Under the pieces are notes generated by a model. That model did not search any database. It was not told the DNA's origin and worked only from the letters and a program-made list of their open reading frames with translations. Both the position numbers and the translations under genes were made by a program. A DNA stretch of 64,000 bases from Corythucha ciliata (lineage: Eukaryota > Arthropoda > Insecta > Hemiptera > Tingidae): positions 10,540,001 to 10,604,000 of the forward strand of contig CM075937.1 of NCBI GenBank assembly GCA_038030265.1. The letters are read 5' to 3'. Positions 32,901 through 44,374 of this stretch are shown piece by piece. Each line of letters begins with the position of its first letter. The first letter of the stretch is position 1.

Positions 32901-34990
32901 CAAGACATGATAACAGCCAGGATGCGGAGGGTTAAGAGAGGTCACATCCCCTTAACTACGTCACGAGTCACAGACCGGCCGTTTAAGGTAACAGAAAAAA
33001 TTGGCAAGTTCTATTATTTCTCTATAAATCGAAATCAATCAATTACGCACTAATATTCAATTCCTTGTCATATTTAGTCATTTTCTTTCGAAAAAAAAAT
33101 ATTTCCAGCGACTTTTATTTTTTATGTTACTTCCTTATTAGGAAAAAGCACTAATTTGCGGCTAGAATTCAGGGAAAACGAATTGGCGAAATTGTCACCG
33201 TTTGTTGTTGATTGGTAGAATTCTCGTGGCTAAAATTGAGAAATAGCGTTCATCCACGGGTTTTTTTTTTTGCGGCTGAAACTGACAGAAAGCACCAATT
33301 TGCAGTTAGGCGATTCCCGGTGCTGGCCGTAATTGAAATAGTATATAAAAAATGCATTATTTCACGGTTTTTTTGAGACCTTTTCTCGGCTAAAATGAAG
33401 AAAATGGGCTAGTTCGAGTTAGAATTGACAAAAATCACTCAGTTTCAGCTAAAATTAAGGAAAACGTCAATTCGAGGCTAAAAACGGTACTCATTCATGA
33501 GTAAAATCGGGGGAAAAAACCCCTGCGCAACTACACTTGAGAAAAACTGGATCTACGCCTGTGGGCCAGCTTCACTGTCGAAAATATCAGATGCACCATT
33601 GCCTTTTTGCAGCCTTATAACAGGATCTGGAGGTTAGAATCGCGTCAATTCGCGGTCCTCGGAGACTAAATTTGCACAGAAACGGCCACTATCCGTCAAA
33701 AAATTAATATCTGCTGAAAAACTGTCTCGTGTAGCCTTCTATTTCGGATTTCACGTCGAAAACCTGAAACTTCTCCCCCACCCTCTCGGAAAGTGATACT
33801 TTTGGAGCTAAACTTTGAATCTTAGACCTGAGACGGTAAACAGAGCTGGCATTTCCTCTCGTAACCAAGTCTGGGTGGCCACAGCGGGGTAAACACGATT
33901 TGAGCTAGCTAAAAACACACGAAAATTGGGTTTTAGTGTGAAAAATCGGTTTCTAAGTTAAGCCGACCCTCGAAATCGGTCTGTCAGCAACAAACATCGG
34001 CGAATTTTTGATTTTTGGTGAAACTGATAAGCGAAAATGTGTTGTTTTTTTTTAGTGAGAAAAATCCGCTAAATTGGTTTTATGGAGAGGAATTCAAGAA
34101 AGCCAGATCAGGGATTTTTTGGGGGGTGGGCAGCTGTCCCACGAAATCTGTGCTTTTGATTCTAGGGGAGGGCAACTGCCCACCCGTGCCCCCCGCTAGC
34201 TACACCCATGATTAGCGCGGCATAAATAAAAAAAAACAAGAAGTGCTAATTCGCTGCGGAAAGTAGAAAAATTGGCTGCTGCAAATTGAGGAAAATGACA
34301 ATTCTTGGGAAAAATTGAGAACATTTGCTAATTCAAAAACGTTATAATGTAAAAACAAACAACGCTAATTTGCGGCTAGTATTGAGAAAATCAATAATTA
34401 GCCGTGCTAAAATTAATAGAAAGGTTAATATCCTGCTTAAATTGAGAAAAAGTGTTAATTCGCAGATAAAAATAAACAAAATCGCCAATTTGCAGTTGAC
34501 ATTGTAGAAAACGCCAACCTGTGACAAAATTTGAGGAATTCGCCAATTCACGGGTTAGAAACGCCAATACGCAGCCAAAAATAAGAAAAAGCGCTGATAA
34601 TTGGGAAAAGTGCCAATTCTCAATGGAAAAAATCCCTAATTTACTGCTAAAATTGGAGAAAAATGCAATTTGTGTTAAAAATTGAAAACTCGCCAAATTC
34701 GCGACTTCTGAAGGCAGCTTTGAAGCTAAAACTGAGAAAAGGTACTAGTTTATGACTATAGGTGAAAAAACACTAATTTGCGGCTAAATTTGAGAAACAT
34801 TTCTAGCCCATTGCGTATGAAAAACAAAAAATCTTAATTTGTGGCAAATATTTAGGGGGAAAAACCGCTATTTTGCGTCTAATATTGGGGAGAACACTTT
34901 AGAAACATGCTGATTTTCAGATCAAGCAGAGAAAAGCGTTAATTTCATGCTATATATAAAAAAAAAAAAAAAATCGCTAACCCCCCCCCC
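29941..34990. repeat. Long degenerate minisatellite field R4
   Basis: About 5 kb of phased but strongly diverged units of roughly 27-30 bases built from 'gctaattcgcggctaaaa' followed by 'ttgagaaaa'. Units vary in length and carry insertions such as homopolymer tracts. The part to 33608 is duplicated at 60100-64000; a further field of the same type is at 53080-53830. The islands 30760-31080 and 32690-33160 lack the unit. No gene seen. Confidence 0.85.
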
Positions 34991-36700
34991 CGCTAACCGA
35001 GAAAAACGTTACACTTTTTACTGGTTACTGTACGTTACATTCGCGGCGGCAAAATTGAAGAAAAAGTGCTAATATGATGCTAAAATTGAGAAAACGCTAA
35101 TTCATGGAAACTTGATGTGCTTATTCGCGGCTAAAACATCCTGCACCACCCAATAGAGCAGGCAACCACGTAGCACGAGTCCGGGGAAATTGATCTTTTG
35201 AGCAGTCAAATAAAACGTCCAGTTTTGTTGGCTAAAATTGAAGGATACGGATAGTTAGAAAGGAACAGGAAAAAGAAAGTTCTATATAAGGGGAAAAGGC
35301 CTCTCAATTCGCCTTTTCTGTAAACTTAATTCGTCTCTCCCTTGAAATTGTCTCTTTGAATAAAAGTGATGATGAAAGAAACGTGTGAGACGTATTGGGC
35401 TTTCTTCTAATGCACCTTCTTTTTATATATATTTTTTAATGAAATATAAAGTAAGTAAGTTTAGGCTGTGATTGTGAGTTTTTTAAATGAGTTGGCAATA
35501 GGACAATAATGTTTAATTAGGTGGCCCTAAGAAGTGTACTTTGCTTTGTTGTTTATTTCAGTTAAGGGAATTCAATAAAGTTTAAGCCAGTTATAAGGGT
35601 GAAATAAAAGGGAATTACAAATTCTTGTGTGTGTGTGTGTGTGGGTGTCTGTTTGTTGGGACGAACTCAAAACAAATACACAAAAACGTTTTAAAGTTGA
35701 TGATTTATTCGCCTTGAGGAGGCTTTGGGAGGCAGACGTTTATAGCTCGGGTCTCAAACCTCCAAAATAGTTTTAATTATCAAGAATTAATTTAAAAGCG
35801 TTTTCCACATCTTTACTTTTCTATCAGAAGAAGCAAAATGGGGAAAAGTTTCCCATTCGCCCATCACGTCCATCTGTTAAAACTTATTTTACCCCCGAGA
35901 GGTAATTATTTCGAGCTCTATATAGTATACACTGGCAACAGAGGCCATTCCTGTAGGAGTGTGACTGTGAGAGAAAGGAATGGGCATAAGTTTTAGGGGA
36001 TATCTACTTCCAATTCCCCCCCCCCTACCACCACCAAGGCCACCACGGACCTCTTCAGAGGGCTAAAAGGGTTGTCGGTGACAGATCCAGATAAGACCCT
36101 GAATAAACTCGGAAAACGAAGAACTGGGTGCCACGGTTTTAAAGTTGGAGGCGGACGTCCCTTCGGTATATGTGAAGAGGAGGATAGAGAAATAAGGAAA
36201 GGAAGAAAGGAAGAAAGGATGAAGGGCGAGTCCTTAAAGGCTGGTGGGGGGGGGGAGATGTGATAGGAAAAAGAAAAGATAAGGAATGCAAGATATTTCT
36301 TTCTTTGTGAGAGTTATGCTTAGAATTTTCCTTCTTCGGTGCTTCTTACATGCCTACACTTCTAATTTTTTGAAGAATGGTCCAGACTAATTAGGTACTT
36401 GTCCGGACTTGTGCTCTTGTAATTAAACCATTATCATTAATATAACGAAAACGGTGTTGAAGGGTCAGACTGCGAATGAGCCCTTTATTTCTCCACCATT
36501 TGAGCCACGACCGATGAGGGGATAGAAAGCACTCGAATGCGCAATTTTGTTTTTGGTGTATCTACGTGCCAACGCCTGGGAATTCGATGCCAGCGCCCAA
36601 AGATAAAAGCACCACGCTCATTGTGGGCAACAAAGACCACTTGGTGACATTCCGCGTTGGTGATTGATGCGTCAAGCTCGGTAAAAAATTTGTTCAAAAT
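34991..36700. other. Non-coding; TATA-like site and TG microsatellite
   Basis: TATATAA at 35283-35289 and AATAAA at 35359-35364 lie 70 bases apart, like a short LTR R region. A (TG)n run spans 35626-35643 and a GAAAGGAA-type tract lies around 36196-36215. No gene recognised. Confidence 0.4.
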
Positions 36701-36719
36701 AACGCAAAATGTCCTCTCG

Positions 36720-37900
36720 GATTTCACTATCTAAAAACAAATTTTGCGGATGTTTCTCACTGAAAAAAAACACTTTCGCGTGACGAGTTCAACGAAAATA
36801 CAAATTTCGAAAATTCACTTTTTTTTTTGTGCTACCAAACCAATTTTAATTTTTCGGGACTGATTGATTCAGGCACCAATTTCGATGACGTTTCGCACTA
36901 AAAAACATGTTTGCCTGTTTGACTCACCAAAAAAACAATTTCTCGGTTTTCGCTCTCTATAAAATACCAAATTTCGCAGATTTTACTCGCGAAAGAAAAA
37001 CATTTTCCCGGGTCTGGCTCACTGCAAAATAAAATTCTCTAATTTCGCTCGCTGAACAACCAATTTCGAGGATTTTTGTTGCCAGCAAACCATAATTTTG
37101 TCCTGCGGCCCAATTCAGATCGCCCGATTCAGATGGTAAATTTTACCAAAGACGGGGCATTTTGCGCATTAAACTCACGCCAAGGGAAAAATTTACGGGA
37201 AACGACACATTATATATGAGTGGGAAAAAAACTGTTTCAAAACGTCCGGAGCACAAAGAGGGAAACATTTACGTGAATTAGGCAAAACGCAACATTCGGG
37301 AAAACGCTGACGTGCATGTACGCGAAACGCCTCGCCAAGGGCAATTTTATGTTAAAATTGTCTATTTCACGAAAAAACTTGTAAGTTTCACGATGAAATA
37401 GTCAATATCATACGGGAATTGTCTATTTTATGAGAAAATTTTCAATATTTTATGGAAAATCGTCAGCTCATAAGGTGAATAAGGAGATCATTGCGACATT
37501 TTCGGTCGTTTAGTGGGTAAATCAGCAGTTTTGTAAGGAAATTATCAATTTTATGAGGACATGGCCATTTTGAGTAAATCAATTTTATAAGGAAATTGAC
37601 TGTTGGAGTAGAAAAATGGTTAGCTCACGAGGAAATCAAAACTTTTCTGAGAATTGTTAATTTTATGAGGAAATTTCCTGCTTCACGGGGAAATTGTCAT
37701 TATTATTAGCGAATTTTCACTATTATTATGAAATATTGTCAATTTAAAGCATAAATTGTCAGTTATCTAATTAAATTGTCGGTTTTCAATTTTATGAGAC
37801 CATTTTCAACTTTATGAGGCAATTTGGACCACAAACTATGAATTTAACGGAAAAAATCTGATTTCAGTTAAACCTGAAACCACGTGATTTTGGTTTTTAA
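36720..37900. repeat. Degenerate tandem-repeat field R5
   Basis: First half (36740-37100) has units with 'ctcactaaaaaac' and 'aatttcgcgga'. Second half (37340-37860) has about 20-base units such as 'attgtcaattttatgaggaa'. No gene seen. Confidence 0.7.
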
Positions 37901-38519
37901 ACGCGTGAAAATCAGCGAAATTGGGGTACTAAATGACAAAAATTTGGTTTTGAAGTTGTCAAATTTGAAACGTTTCTTCATGGAAGAGTGAAAATCTTAA
38001 TCCGAAATGTTAATTGATCAAACCAAAATTACTAGCTAAGCGCCGCAGCTTTGTTTGAAAACTTGAAAGATGTTGTGACTTAGAAATATCTGACGTTATT
38101 ATATCAATTAGAGACCGAAAAAATAGGACAAAAAAAAAAAAAAAAAAATCGCTCCGGCAGCTGGCGGTCGGAAAGAGTGCATTTCATTTATGAACAGAAA
38201 CCTAGGACCATCCGCGGATCTAAAGGCTGGTAACGGCGGTGTCTCCCCCCCCCCCTGGAGATGGTCTAATAGCTCTAAACATAGGGGAAGGGGGTTGGAA
38301 AGGTGATTGTGGTGTAATGGGTGATGGGGAGGGGTTTTGATTTTCCCCCCTCCAAGAGAGGTCCCAGATCCGCCCTTGCCTAGAACGTCCCAAAACTACC
38401 AAAACGCTAGAATACTGATCAATCGAAAGAAAGCCTCAAAACAAAAGAAAGAAAATCCAATAAACAAACAAACGAACGAACGGAAAGAAAGAGGCATGAA
38501 TTACATTAAATGCAGTGAA
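37901..38519. other. Non-coding with A-run and C-run
   Basis: A 22-base A tract near 38129 and a C tract near 38246. Nothing else supported. Confidence 0.4.
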
Positions 38520-38940
38520 GTCAAAGTAGCTTCAAACCACAATGAAGGTCCAACAAAAGCATAGCTTTAACAGCATCCAAGGTCCCACCGCAGCAAAGGC
38601 CCAATGGCAGCAATTTTCGAACCACAATAATGCCCCATCCACAGTAAAGCCTCAACCACAGTAAAGCACAAACCACAGTAAAAGCCCAAACCATAGTAAA
38701 ACCCCAACCACAGCCAAGCCCCAACCACTACAAAGCTTCAACCACTCTTTGAGCTCCAACTACAGTATAGCTTCAACCCCAGTGAAGTTTTCATTGTATT
38801 CTCGTTTCTTATTTTTATTGATTTTTAATCCGGACTCCCAAGGAAGACTCCAACCCCAAAGCTGGCCCAACCACAGAAAAGTCCAACTACAAACAAGGCC
38901 CAACCACAGCCAAGGTTCACATCAACATCAGTTTCTGGAG
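38520..38940. repeat. Short-unit minisatellite field R6
   Basis: Units of about 15-17 bases such as 'aaccacagtaaagcccc' repeated with substitutions, interrupted near 38790-38835. Its open reading frame on the minus strand (GW- and CGWG-rich) is a by-product of the repeat. Confidence 0.75.
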
Positions 38941-40250
38941 CAACATTTCAAAGATTTTGGTAAGGGGGAGGGAAGGGTGACCAGTAGAAATGCTGCCAGA
39001 GTCAACCTGGCACGAATAAATAGGCTACTTGCAACTTAACGCAGGACACAACAGTAGGACGCCTAAAAGCCAGTTTAAATGGAGGGGGGGGGGTGGATCA
39101 AAGATGTAGGCACTTCCTCTCGCCACTCCCTCTCCCCCACACTTGCACTTGTTATGTTATGAGGCTGAAATAAATTTCGAGGGTTTGTCTTTCCGAATTA
39201 TTGACACTCACAGATCTTAATATTGCTGATCAGGCTACTAAAAAATCCAATTTCACAGAATTGACTCCCTAAAAAGAACATTATTCTTGCATGTAGCCAG
39301 ATATGGCTTGAAATTACATGAAAATCGACACCCCACACCTCTATGATCTTAAAACCTTCGAAAATCCCCATTTTGGATCAGCTTTTGGCCTATATAAACC
39401 CAGGGAGTTAGTAGATCAAGCATTATAACGTATAGAAACACACAAAACTTCTGATAAAATAGACGAAGGGCTTGTGCAAAAACCAAAAAGATCATGAACC
39501 GTAATTAAGAAAACAGTGCGTACTCAGTAACTGTTCTGGACGTCACGCTGATCAATTCTACTACTTTAAACACAGTTACAGAGCCCCAGGTGATGACCCT
39601 GATGGTCGAAACCGGTCTGGAAAAAAATTGCGTTGCGTCGAAACATTTTTCTTATTTCCCCTCCCTACTTTGAACCCTGCACCGTCGCTCCTTCATGAGA
39701 TACCAACTACATGTCAAAGCCGAAAAGGAAGACATAAAAAAAAAGAGGACAATTTTGCCCTGGAAAATGTGCCCGGACCTCTCCGGACGCACTGAAAAGT
39801 AGGACAATTCCGGGGAAAGTAAAACGTCTGATCAGCCCAGGGGACGAATATCTAGTTAGAAGGGCTAAATTGGCGATTTCCGAGTCTAGCTATGGTTTCG
39901 AGGGCAGCCAGTCCAGTCCCGGGACCGTATAAATGTTGTTTTTTAGGTAGAAGAACCTGTAAACCAATCGAATAGTCAGTTTTGGGCTCAAATCCCTACA
40001 GTTAGAGGCTACATTTGACTTTGACTGGTCAGGGCTCCAGTGCAACATTTCAAAGTTTCCTGACAGTTTATGGGTTGGAATTGACCGCCTTTGGCTTGAA
40101 ACTTCATATTGCATAATTGTACACTTTCAAGAACGAACAGACAGTGGGAGGGGCTTCACGGTTCCATTGCTGAATTCGCAAGTTGCAAGTATGAAGAGAA
40201 TAGGTTGAGTTGAGCTTCTGAGTGTGAGCAGCCAGTTTCTAGGGCTAATA
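38941..40250. other. Non-coding, no gene recognised
   Basis: A G tract near 39083. No repeat phase or recognisable coding sequence. Confidence 0.4.
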
Positions 40251-40388
40251 GCGTTATCTATTTGCATAAAATTCAGCTCTGCAGCCGAGCATTTCCACCC
40301 GTCTTCTCTGAATTATATCATATGGTGACGGACAAGACGGGTGGAAATGCTCGGCTCCAGAGCTGATTTTTTTGCAAATGGAAAACGC
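40251..40388. repeat. Long hairpin, 55-bp arms
   Basis: Arms 40251-40305 and 40334-40388 pair at about 50 of 55 positions around a 28-base loop. The inner 32 pairs (from cagctctg…gagcatttccacccgtctt) have only one mismatch. Size and shape resemble either a small MITE or a long microRNA-type precursor. Flanks show no clear target duplication. Confidence 0.75.
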
Positions 40389-40479
40389 CGTAAATTACCA
40401 GGATTTTGGAACAAAATTCCAGATTTTATCAAGTTAAACTGGTCGTTGACTGGATGAGCAGCTATTTACATGGGCGTAG

Positions 40480-41770
40480 CCAGAACGTGGTCTAGGGGTG
40501 GGCAGAAGATGAAAACAGACGATTTTATCCCAAAACGTTTGGCGGTTTTACCTAGAAGATGAATAGTTCTCTCCAAAACTGTTTAATTGACCACAAAATT
40601 GACTATTTTTAACCAGAAAATTGGAGGTTTTACTATGAAACTGGCGATTTTACTCCAAACCTGAAGTATTCTTCCGAAGATGTCACTACAAAAACTGGCA
40701 AAATTACCTGAAAACTGTCGGTTTTAACCCTAAAACTAATGATTTCATCCACAAAACGCACGTTATCCCCCTTAACTACAGTTTAACCCTAAAACTGGCG
40801 GCACCACCCCAAAACTGACAAGTTCACACCATAACTGACGATTTCCCCGAAACGGACGATTTTACGCCGGAACTTTAACGACTCGGTCTTAAAAATGTTG
40901 ACGATTTCAACACAAAATTGACAATTTCACCACAGTACTGACGATTTTACCACAATTCCGACGATCCCACCACAATAATGACGATTTGTTCCCAAATGAG
41001 ACGATATTACACTAAAACGGACGATTTCGCCCCAAAGCTGAGACGTGTTACCCCAAAAAATGTCACTACAAAACTGGCGTTTTCGCCCCGAAATTTCTAT
41101 AGTTTCACCTCAAAGTCGAATAGTTTTACTCTAAATCTAAACCAAGTGATTTTACTCTCAACCTCAAGTGTTGCTCCGAAAAAACAGTTTTATCCGAAAA
41201 ATGCCGATTTTAACCTAAAATCTTAAGATTTAATTCAATTAACTCATGTTACGAACTTGAACTGACATGTTTACGTTAAAACTGGTGGTGAATAACACCC
41301 CAAAAGTCATTATTTCACCCGCAAACTTCCCCAAAACAGATGATTTTACGCGAAAACTACTGACAACTCTGTCTTGAAAATTCCGACGAAATTTTCAGTT
41401 TTGATATAACACATCAGCTCTGGCGTGAAATCTTTAGTATTGGACTAAAATCGCCACTTTCTGTGATGAAATTCTGCAAAACTTAAGATTTCGCGCCAAA
41501 TGTGACATGTTGTAATAACTGAAGATTTTAAGACAGTAGTAGTGATTTTACCCTTAGTTTCTGCATTTGAACTAAATTTGACAGGTTTCTCTCAAAATGA
41601 AATTGTTTACCCCCAAACTGGCAAATCTTCCCCAAAACTGACGTTTTTAACCCAAAATTGAAGTTTTTACTCTAAAACTGCTACCAGAAAACTGAAGTTT
41701 TCATTACAAACTGGCGATTTCACCCTAAAAATAAATTTAGTGTTTTTACCTCAAAACTAAAAGAGGACAA
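40480..41770. repeat. Degenerate minisatellite field R7
   Basis: About 20-base units around 'ttaccccaaaactgacgatt' with heavy variation. The motif changes gradually along the field. No gene seen. Confidence 0.8.
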
Positions 41771-41879
41771 TTTCTACCTCTCTCCGGACTCCTGAAAAAT
41801 GAACCCGGACGCTCAAGAAAGTAGGACGCCTGGGCACCCTAATTAAAGTATTGCAGTAACTGGCTTTCGTATATTTGGG

Positions 41880-42270
41880 CTTTAAACTTGAAAGGAAATC
41901 GCCGGTTTTTTTTTTGCGGAAATAGTCGATTTTACGGGTAAATATTCAATTTTATGAGGGAATTGTCAATTGATGAAGGAAATTGTTGAATTTTTTTTGC
42001 CAGAACACCAATTTCGCTGGGTGGCCAAATTCAGAGGATGATTACGCTGATTTTGCGCCCCAACACCCGATTTTAGCTGGCTTGACTCAATGAAGAAAAA
42101 ATTCTCCAATATCACATACTATAAAACGAATTTCGCACTCTTTAAAATACTTACTTCTCGGACTTATTTCGGCAAAAACCAAATTTTGCGGTATTTTGCT
42201 CACTAAAAACATTTGTTGGGTATATGGCTCGCTAAAAAACCACTTCGGGGGTTGAAATACCATTTTAAAC
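41880..42270. repeat. Degenerate tandem repeat field R8
   Basis: Units resembling the first half of R5 ('ctcactaaaaaac', 'aaatttcgc'), plus a few 'tcaattttatgaggg' units at the start, so R5 and R8 share both unit types in opposite order. Confidence 0.65.
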
Positions 42271-42867
42271 GTCTTTAACCACCTGCGTCAGATCTGGCCG
42301 CATTTTTCTGGTGGGAATAAAATGCCAGATCCTTCAGTCCCTGTCTTTTTTTTTCAAATTGTAAGACACGGGTGGTGGGGCTGGTGGCTGCTTGTTGTGA
42401 GGACTCCAACCTAGCAATTTGGTGTATCTGAAATTTTCCCCAGTGAAGCCGCCCACATCTAGATCATGGGCTGGCTACGCCCCTAGATTCTGGGCTTTAT
42501 GTATTCGCTAAGTGGCCAGTTGAGAGCAGTTGGAAGTGTTTTGCTTGTCAACAGCAAGGGCATCTTCGAAAATGTTGCCCCTCGGTTCATTGATCTCGTT
42601 TGACCACGAACAAGCCGATTCGTCCCATCATCAAGACCGGACCGTTTTCCGGTGAACAGGCCACCGTTTCTACTCAGGGAAATATAAGTATCTCTAACGC
42701 CCTCACAGTCACCGAAGCCTCGTCCAGTTCGGCTGCTCGACCAGGTAACTTGCATCCGCACCAGTACTACAGCAGTACAGTTAATGTTGATATTATTACA
42801 ATTGATATTATACAATTGTATTATATTACAATTGTAATACAATTGATATTATATTGATATTATAACC
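42271..42867. other. Non-coding; AT palindromes before gypsy F
   Basis: 42781-42864 is a run of short AT palindromes (attgatatt/aatatcaat type). The open frame 42600-42857 shows no known domain. Possibly a degraded gag region of gypsy F. Confidence 0.35.
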
Positions 42868-43870
42868 GTGAAATGGAAGGTGGACAGTGGAGCGGCCGTT
42901 TCTGCCATGTCTTATTCCCAATTTAGCGTTATTTTTCCTTTGGTAAAACGTCAACCGTTAATATCTTAGTTTCAGCCTCAGGGAAAGATTTGAGAGTTTG
43001 TGGTCAGGCTTACTTGTCAGTTTGTACTAAAAAGGGGTCTGTTGTTTTATCACTTGTTGTTTGCGAAAACATTTTTCGCCTTCCCCTGTTAGGTCGGCTG
43101 TGGTTGGACGCGCTGTTGCCCGATTGGCGCACCTCACTCAGTATAAATGCTCTTGATCCAGTTCCTTTTGTGTCCCGGTTCCCCCAGGTTTTCGACTGCG
43201 ACAGAACTCAAAAAATTAAAAATTTAAGGCGAGCATTGTTTTGAAAGAAGGAGCCGTGCCGGTGTTTCGCAAAGCGTATGACGTCCCTTACAAAATTCGC
43301 GATCAGGTTAAGGTGGAAATTAAGAACTTAGTTGATGCTGGCATCTTCGAACCCGTCCGGCATTCTCAGTGGGCATGCCGGAGGTCGCAGTGGGGTGCCG
43401 TACAGGTTCCAAAGGCCAATAATAACTGAGACTGTGCATCGACCTTAAAAACTCTGTTAACCCAGTAATTAAAACAGATATTTATCTCCTCCCCCATGAA
43501 ATAATAGCACAGTTGGTGGGAAGTAAGGTGTTCATAACTCTTGATCTCAAGCGTGCGTTCCTTCAGCTTGAGCCAGCAGAAGAATCCAAAGAGACTATGA
43601 CTGTAAATACGATTTTCGTTCTTTTCAAAGTAGCTACACCGTCTTCCATATGGCGTCAAATCAGTGCCAAGCATTTTCCAGACACTTAACGACGCTGTGG
43701 ACAAGGCATCGATGGATGGCGTAACTGTTTATATAGATGGCCTGATTATTTCGGGTGAAGATAAAGAGAACTGCGAAAACAAAGGAAATTTAGGCCCGTA
43801 TGCCAAGTCGTTCCTCGAATTTTCCTCAACCTCAAAGCTCCCTCCCAAACTGGAAAAATTATAAAATAAC
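42868..43870 (+). pseudogene. gypsy F protease and RT
   Basis: VKWKVDSGAAVSAMSYSQF (from 42868; Asp-Ser-Gly protease motif), then KEGAVPVFRKAYDVPYKIRD and VDAGIFEPVRHSQWA (43241 onward), then RLCIDLKNSVNP and FITLDLKRAFLQLE with the first catalytic Asp (about 43540), then RLPYGVKSVPSIFQTLNDAV and VTVYIDGLIISGED (about 43640-43760). The active-site box reads YIDG instead of YIDD. Frames shift several times, with a short local duplication after HSQWA. Confidence 0.82.
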
Positions 43871-44031
43871 GTGTGATTCTACAGTTTGTGAGGAAGGTTG
43901 GAGTCGAGGGAACTTCGAGGAATTACTTGGCATACGGGCCTTAGTGTTTAGCCGGTTGTCAATGTACGGCATTCGAGTGAACCCGAGAGAAGTGCCAATT
44001 TTTCCAGTCTGCCGTTACATATTTAGGACAT

Positions 44032-44374
44032 TAGATGGATATAATGAATAAATCTGTCGCCGGTATTTTAATTAATAAATTAATTAGACTGATATTATCC
44101 GGACGACGATGGAAGGGCATAGCCCAACACGATTCGAGTTTCGAGAAAAAATGGCTCCCGGTGGCGGCGGGGGTGGGGCTCGTCTTAGCTTATCCCTCGG
44201 AGTACGACTCCCGTAGGCGTCTCCGTGGCGCAAATGGCAGCGTGCTGGACTGGTAATCCAGAGGTTGCGGGTTCAAATCCCGCCGGGGAGCCATTTTTTC
44301 TCGAAACTCGAATCGTGTTGGGCTATGCCCTTCCATCGTCGTCCGGATAATATCAGTCTAATTAATTTATTTAT
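44032..44374. mobile_element. 343-bp insertion with 12-bp target duplication, carrying a tRNA between perfect inverted arms
   Basis: TATTTAGGACAT occurs at 44020-44031 and 44375-44386. Removing one copy and the insert restores the gypsy F codons for TYLGHHIS, so the empty site is known. Inside, arms 44076-44159 and 44286-44369 are perfectly complementary over 84 bases and enclose 126 bases containing a tRNA (44219-44291). The right arm includes the last bases of the tRNA, so the palindrome copied the tRNA's end. A 44-base unpaired leader lies at the left end. A 12-bp variable-type duplication suits a LINE-driven retroposition; perfect arms suggest a recent or gene-converted structure. Confidence 0.9.
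44219..44291 (+). tRNA. tRNA-Thr (GGT anticodon) or tRNA-like gene
   Basis: Folds as a full cloverleaf: acceptor stem 44219-44225 with 44284-44290 (six of seven pairs; the first is G-G), D stem 44228-44231/44240-44243, anticodon stem 44245-44249/44257-44261 perfect with 7-base loop CTGGTAA and anticodon GGT (44252-44254), 5-base variable loop, T stem perfect with loop TTCAAAT. Pol III A box TGGCGCAAATGG and B box GGTTCAAATCC are intact. GGT is unusual for eukaryotic nuclear Thr tRNAs, which normally use AGT, and the D-arm resembles other eukaryotic isotypes, so charging specificity is uncertain. CCA at 44291-44293 follows by chance or by reverse transcription of a mature tRNA. Confidence 0.85.

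Larger units (their letters stand above)
24269..33608. repeat. Duplicated block D, copy A (direct repeat of 54421-64000)
   Basis: Begins tagtacccccctccacccac and runs about 9.34 kb to 33608, matching 54421-64000 in order and orientation. Shared content includes the promoter-like site, truncated gypsy D, relic E and the long R4 repeat with the same truncation points. Differences are scattered substitutions, short indels, a 145-bp MITE and a 67-bp tandem duplication in copy B. Confidence 0.93.

Noticed and set aside
24269..33608. Block D as one giant Helitron or Maverick-type transposon
   Set aside because: I found no Rep/helicase, DNA polymerase B or retroviral-type integrase of Maverick kind, no convincing terminal repeats, and the right end is not defined. 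The CTAA-like end at 24268 on the minus strand is not followed by the same base in copy B.
38521..38724. GW-rich minus-strand frame
   Set aside because: By-product of the short-unit minisatellite R6.
29941..42270. CRISPR-like or regularly spaced repeat array
   Set aside because: Units are adjacent and diverged throughout, with no invariant repeat separated by unique spacers and no cas-like genes; this is eukaryotic minisatellite.
42600..42857. Gag of gypsy F
   Set aside because: Position is plausible, but no capsid or zinc-knuckle motif is visible, and the 3' part is AT palindromes.
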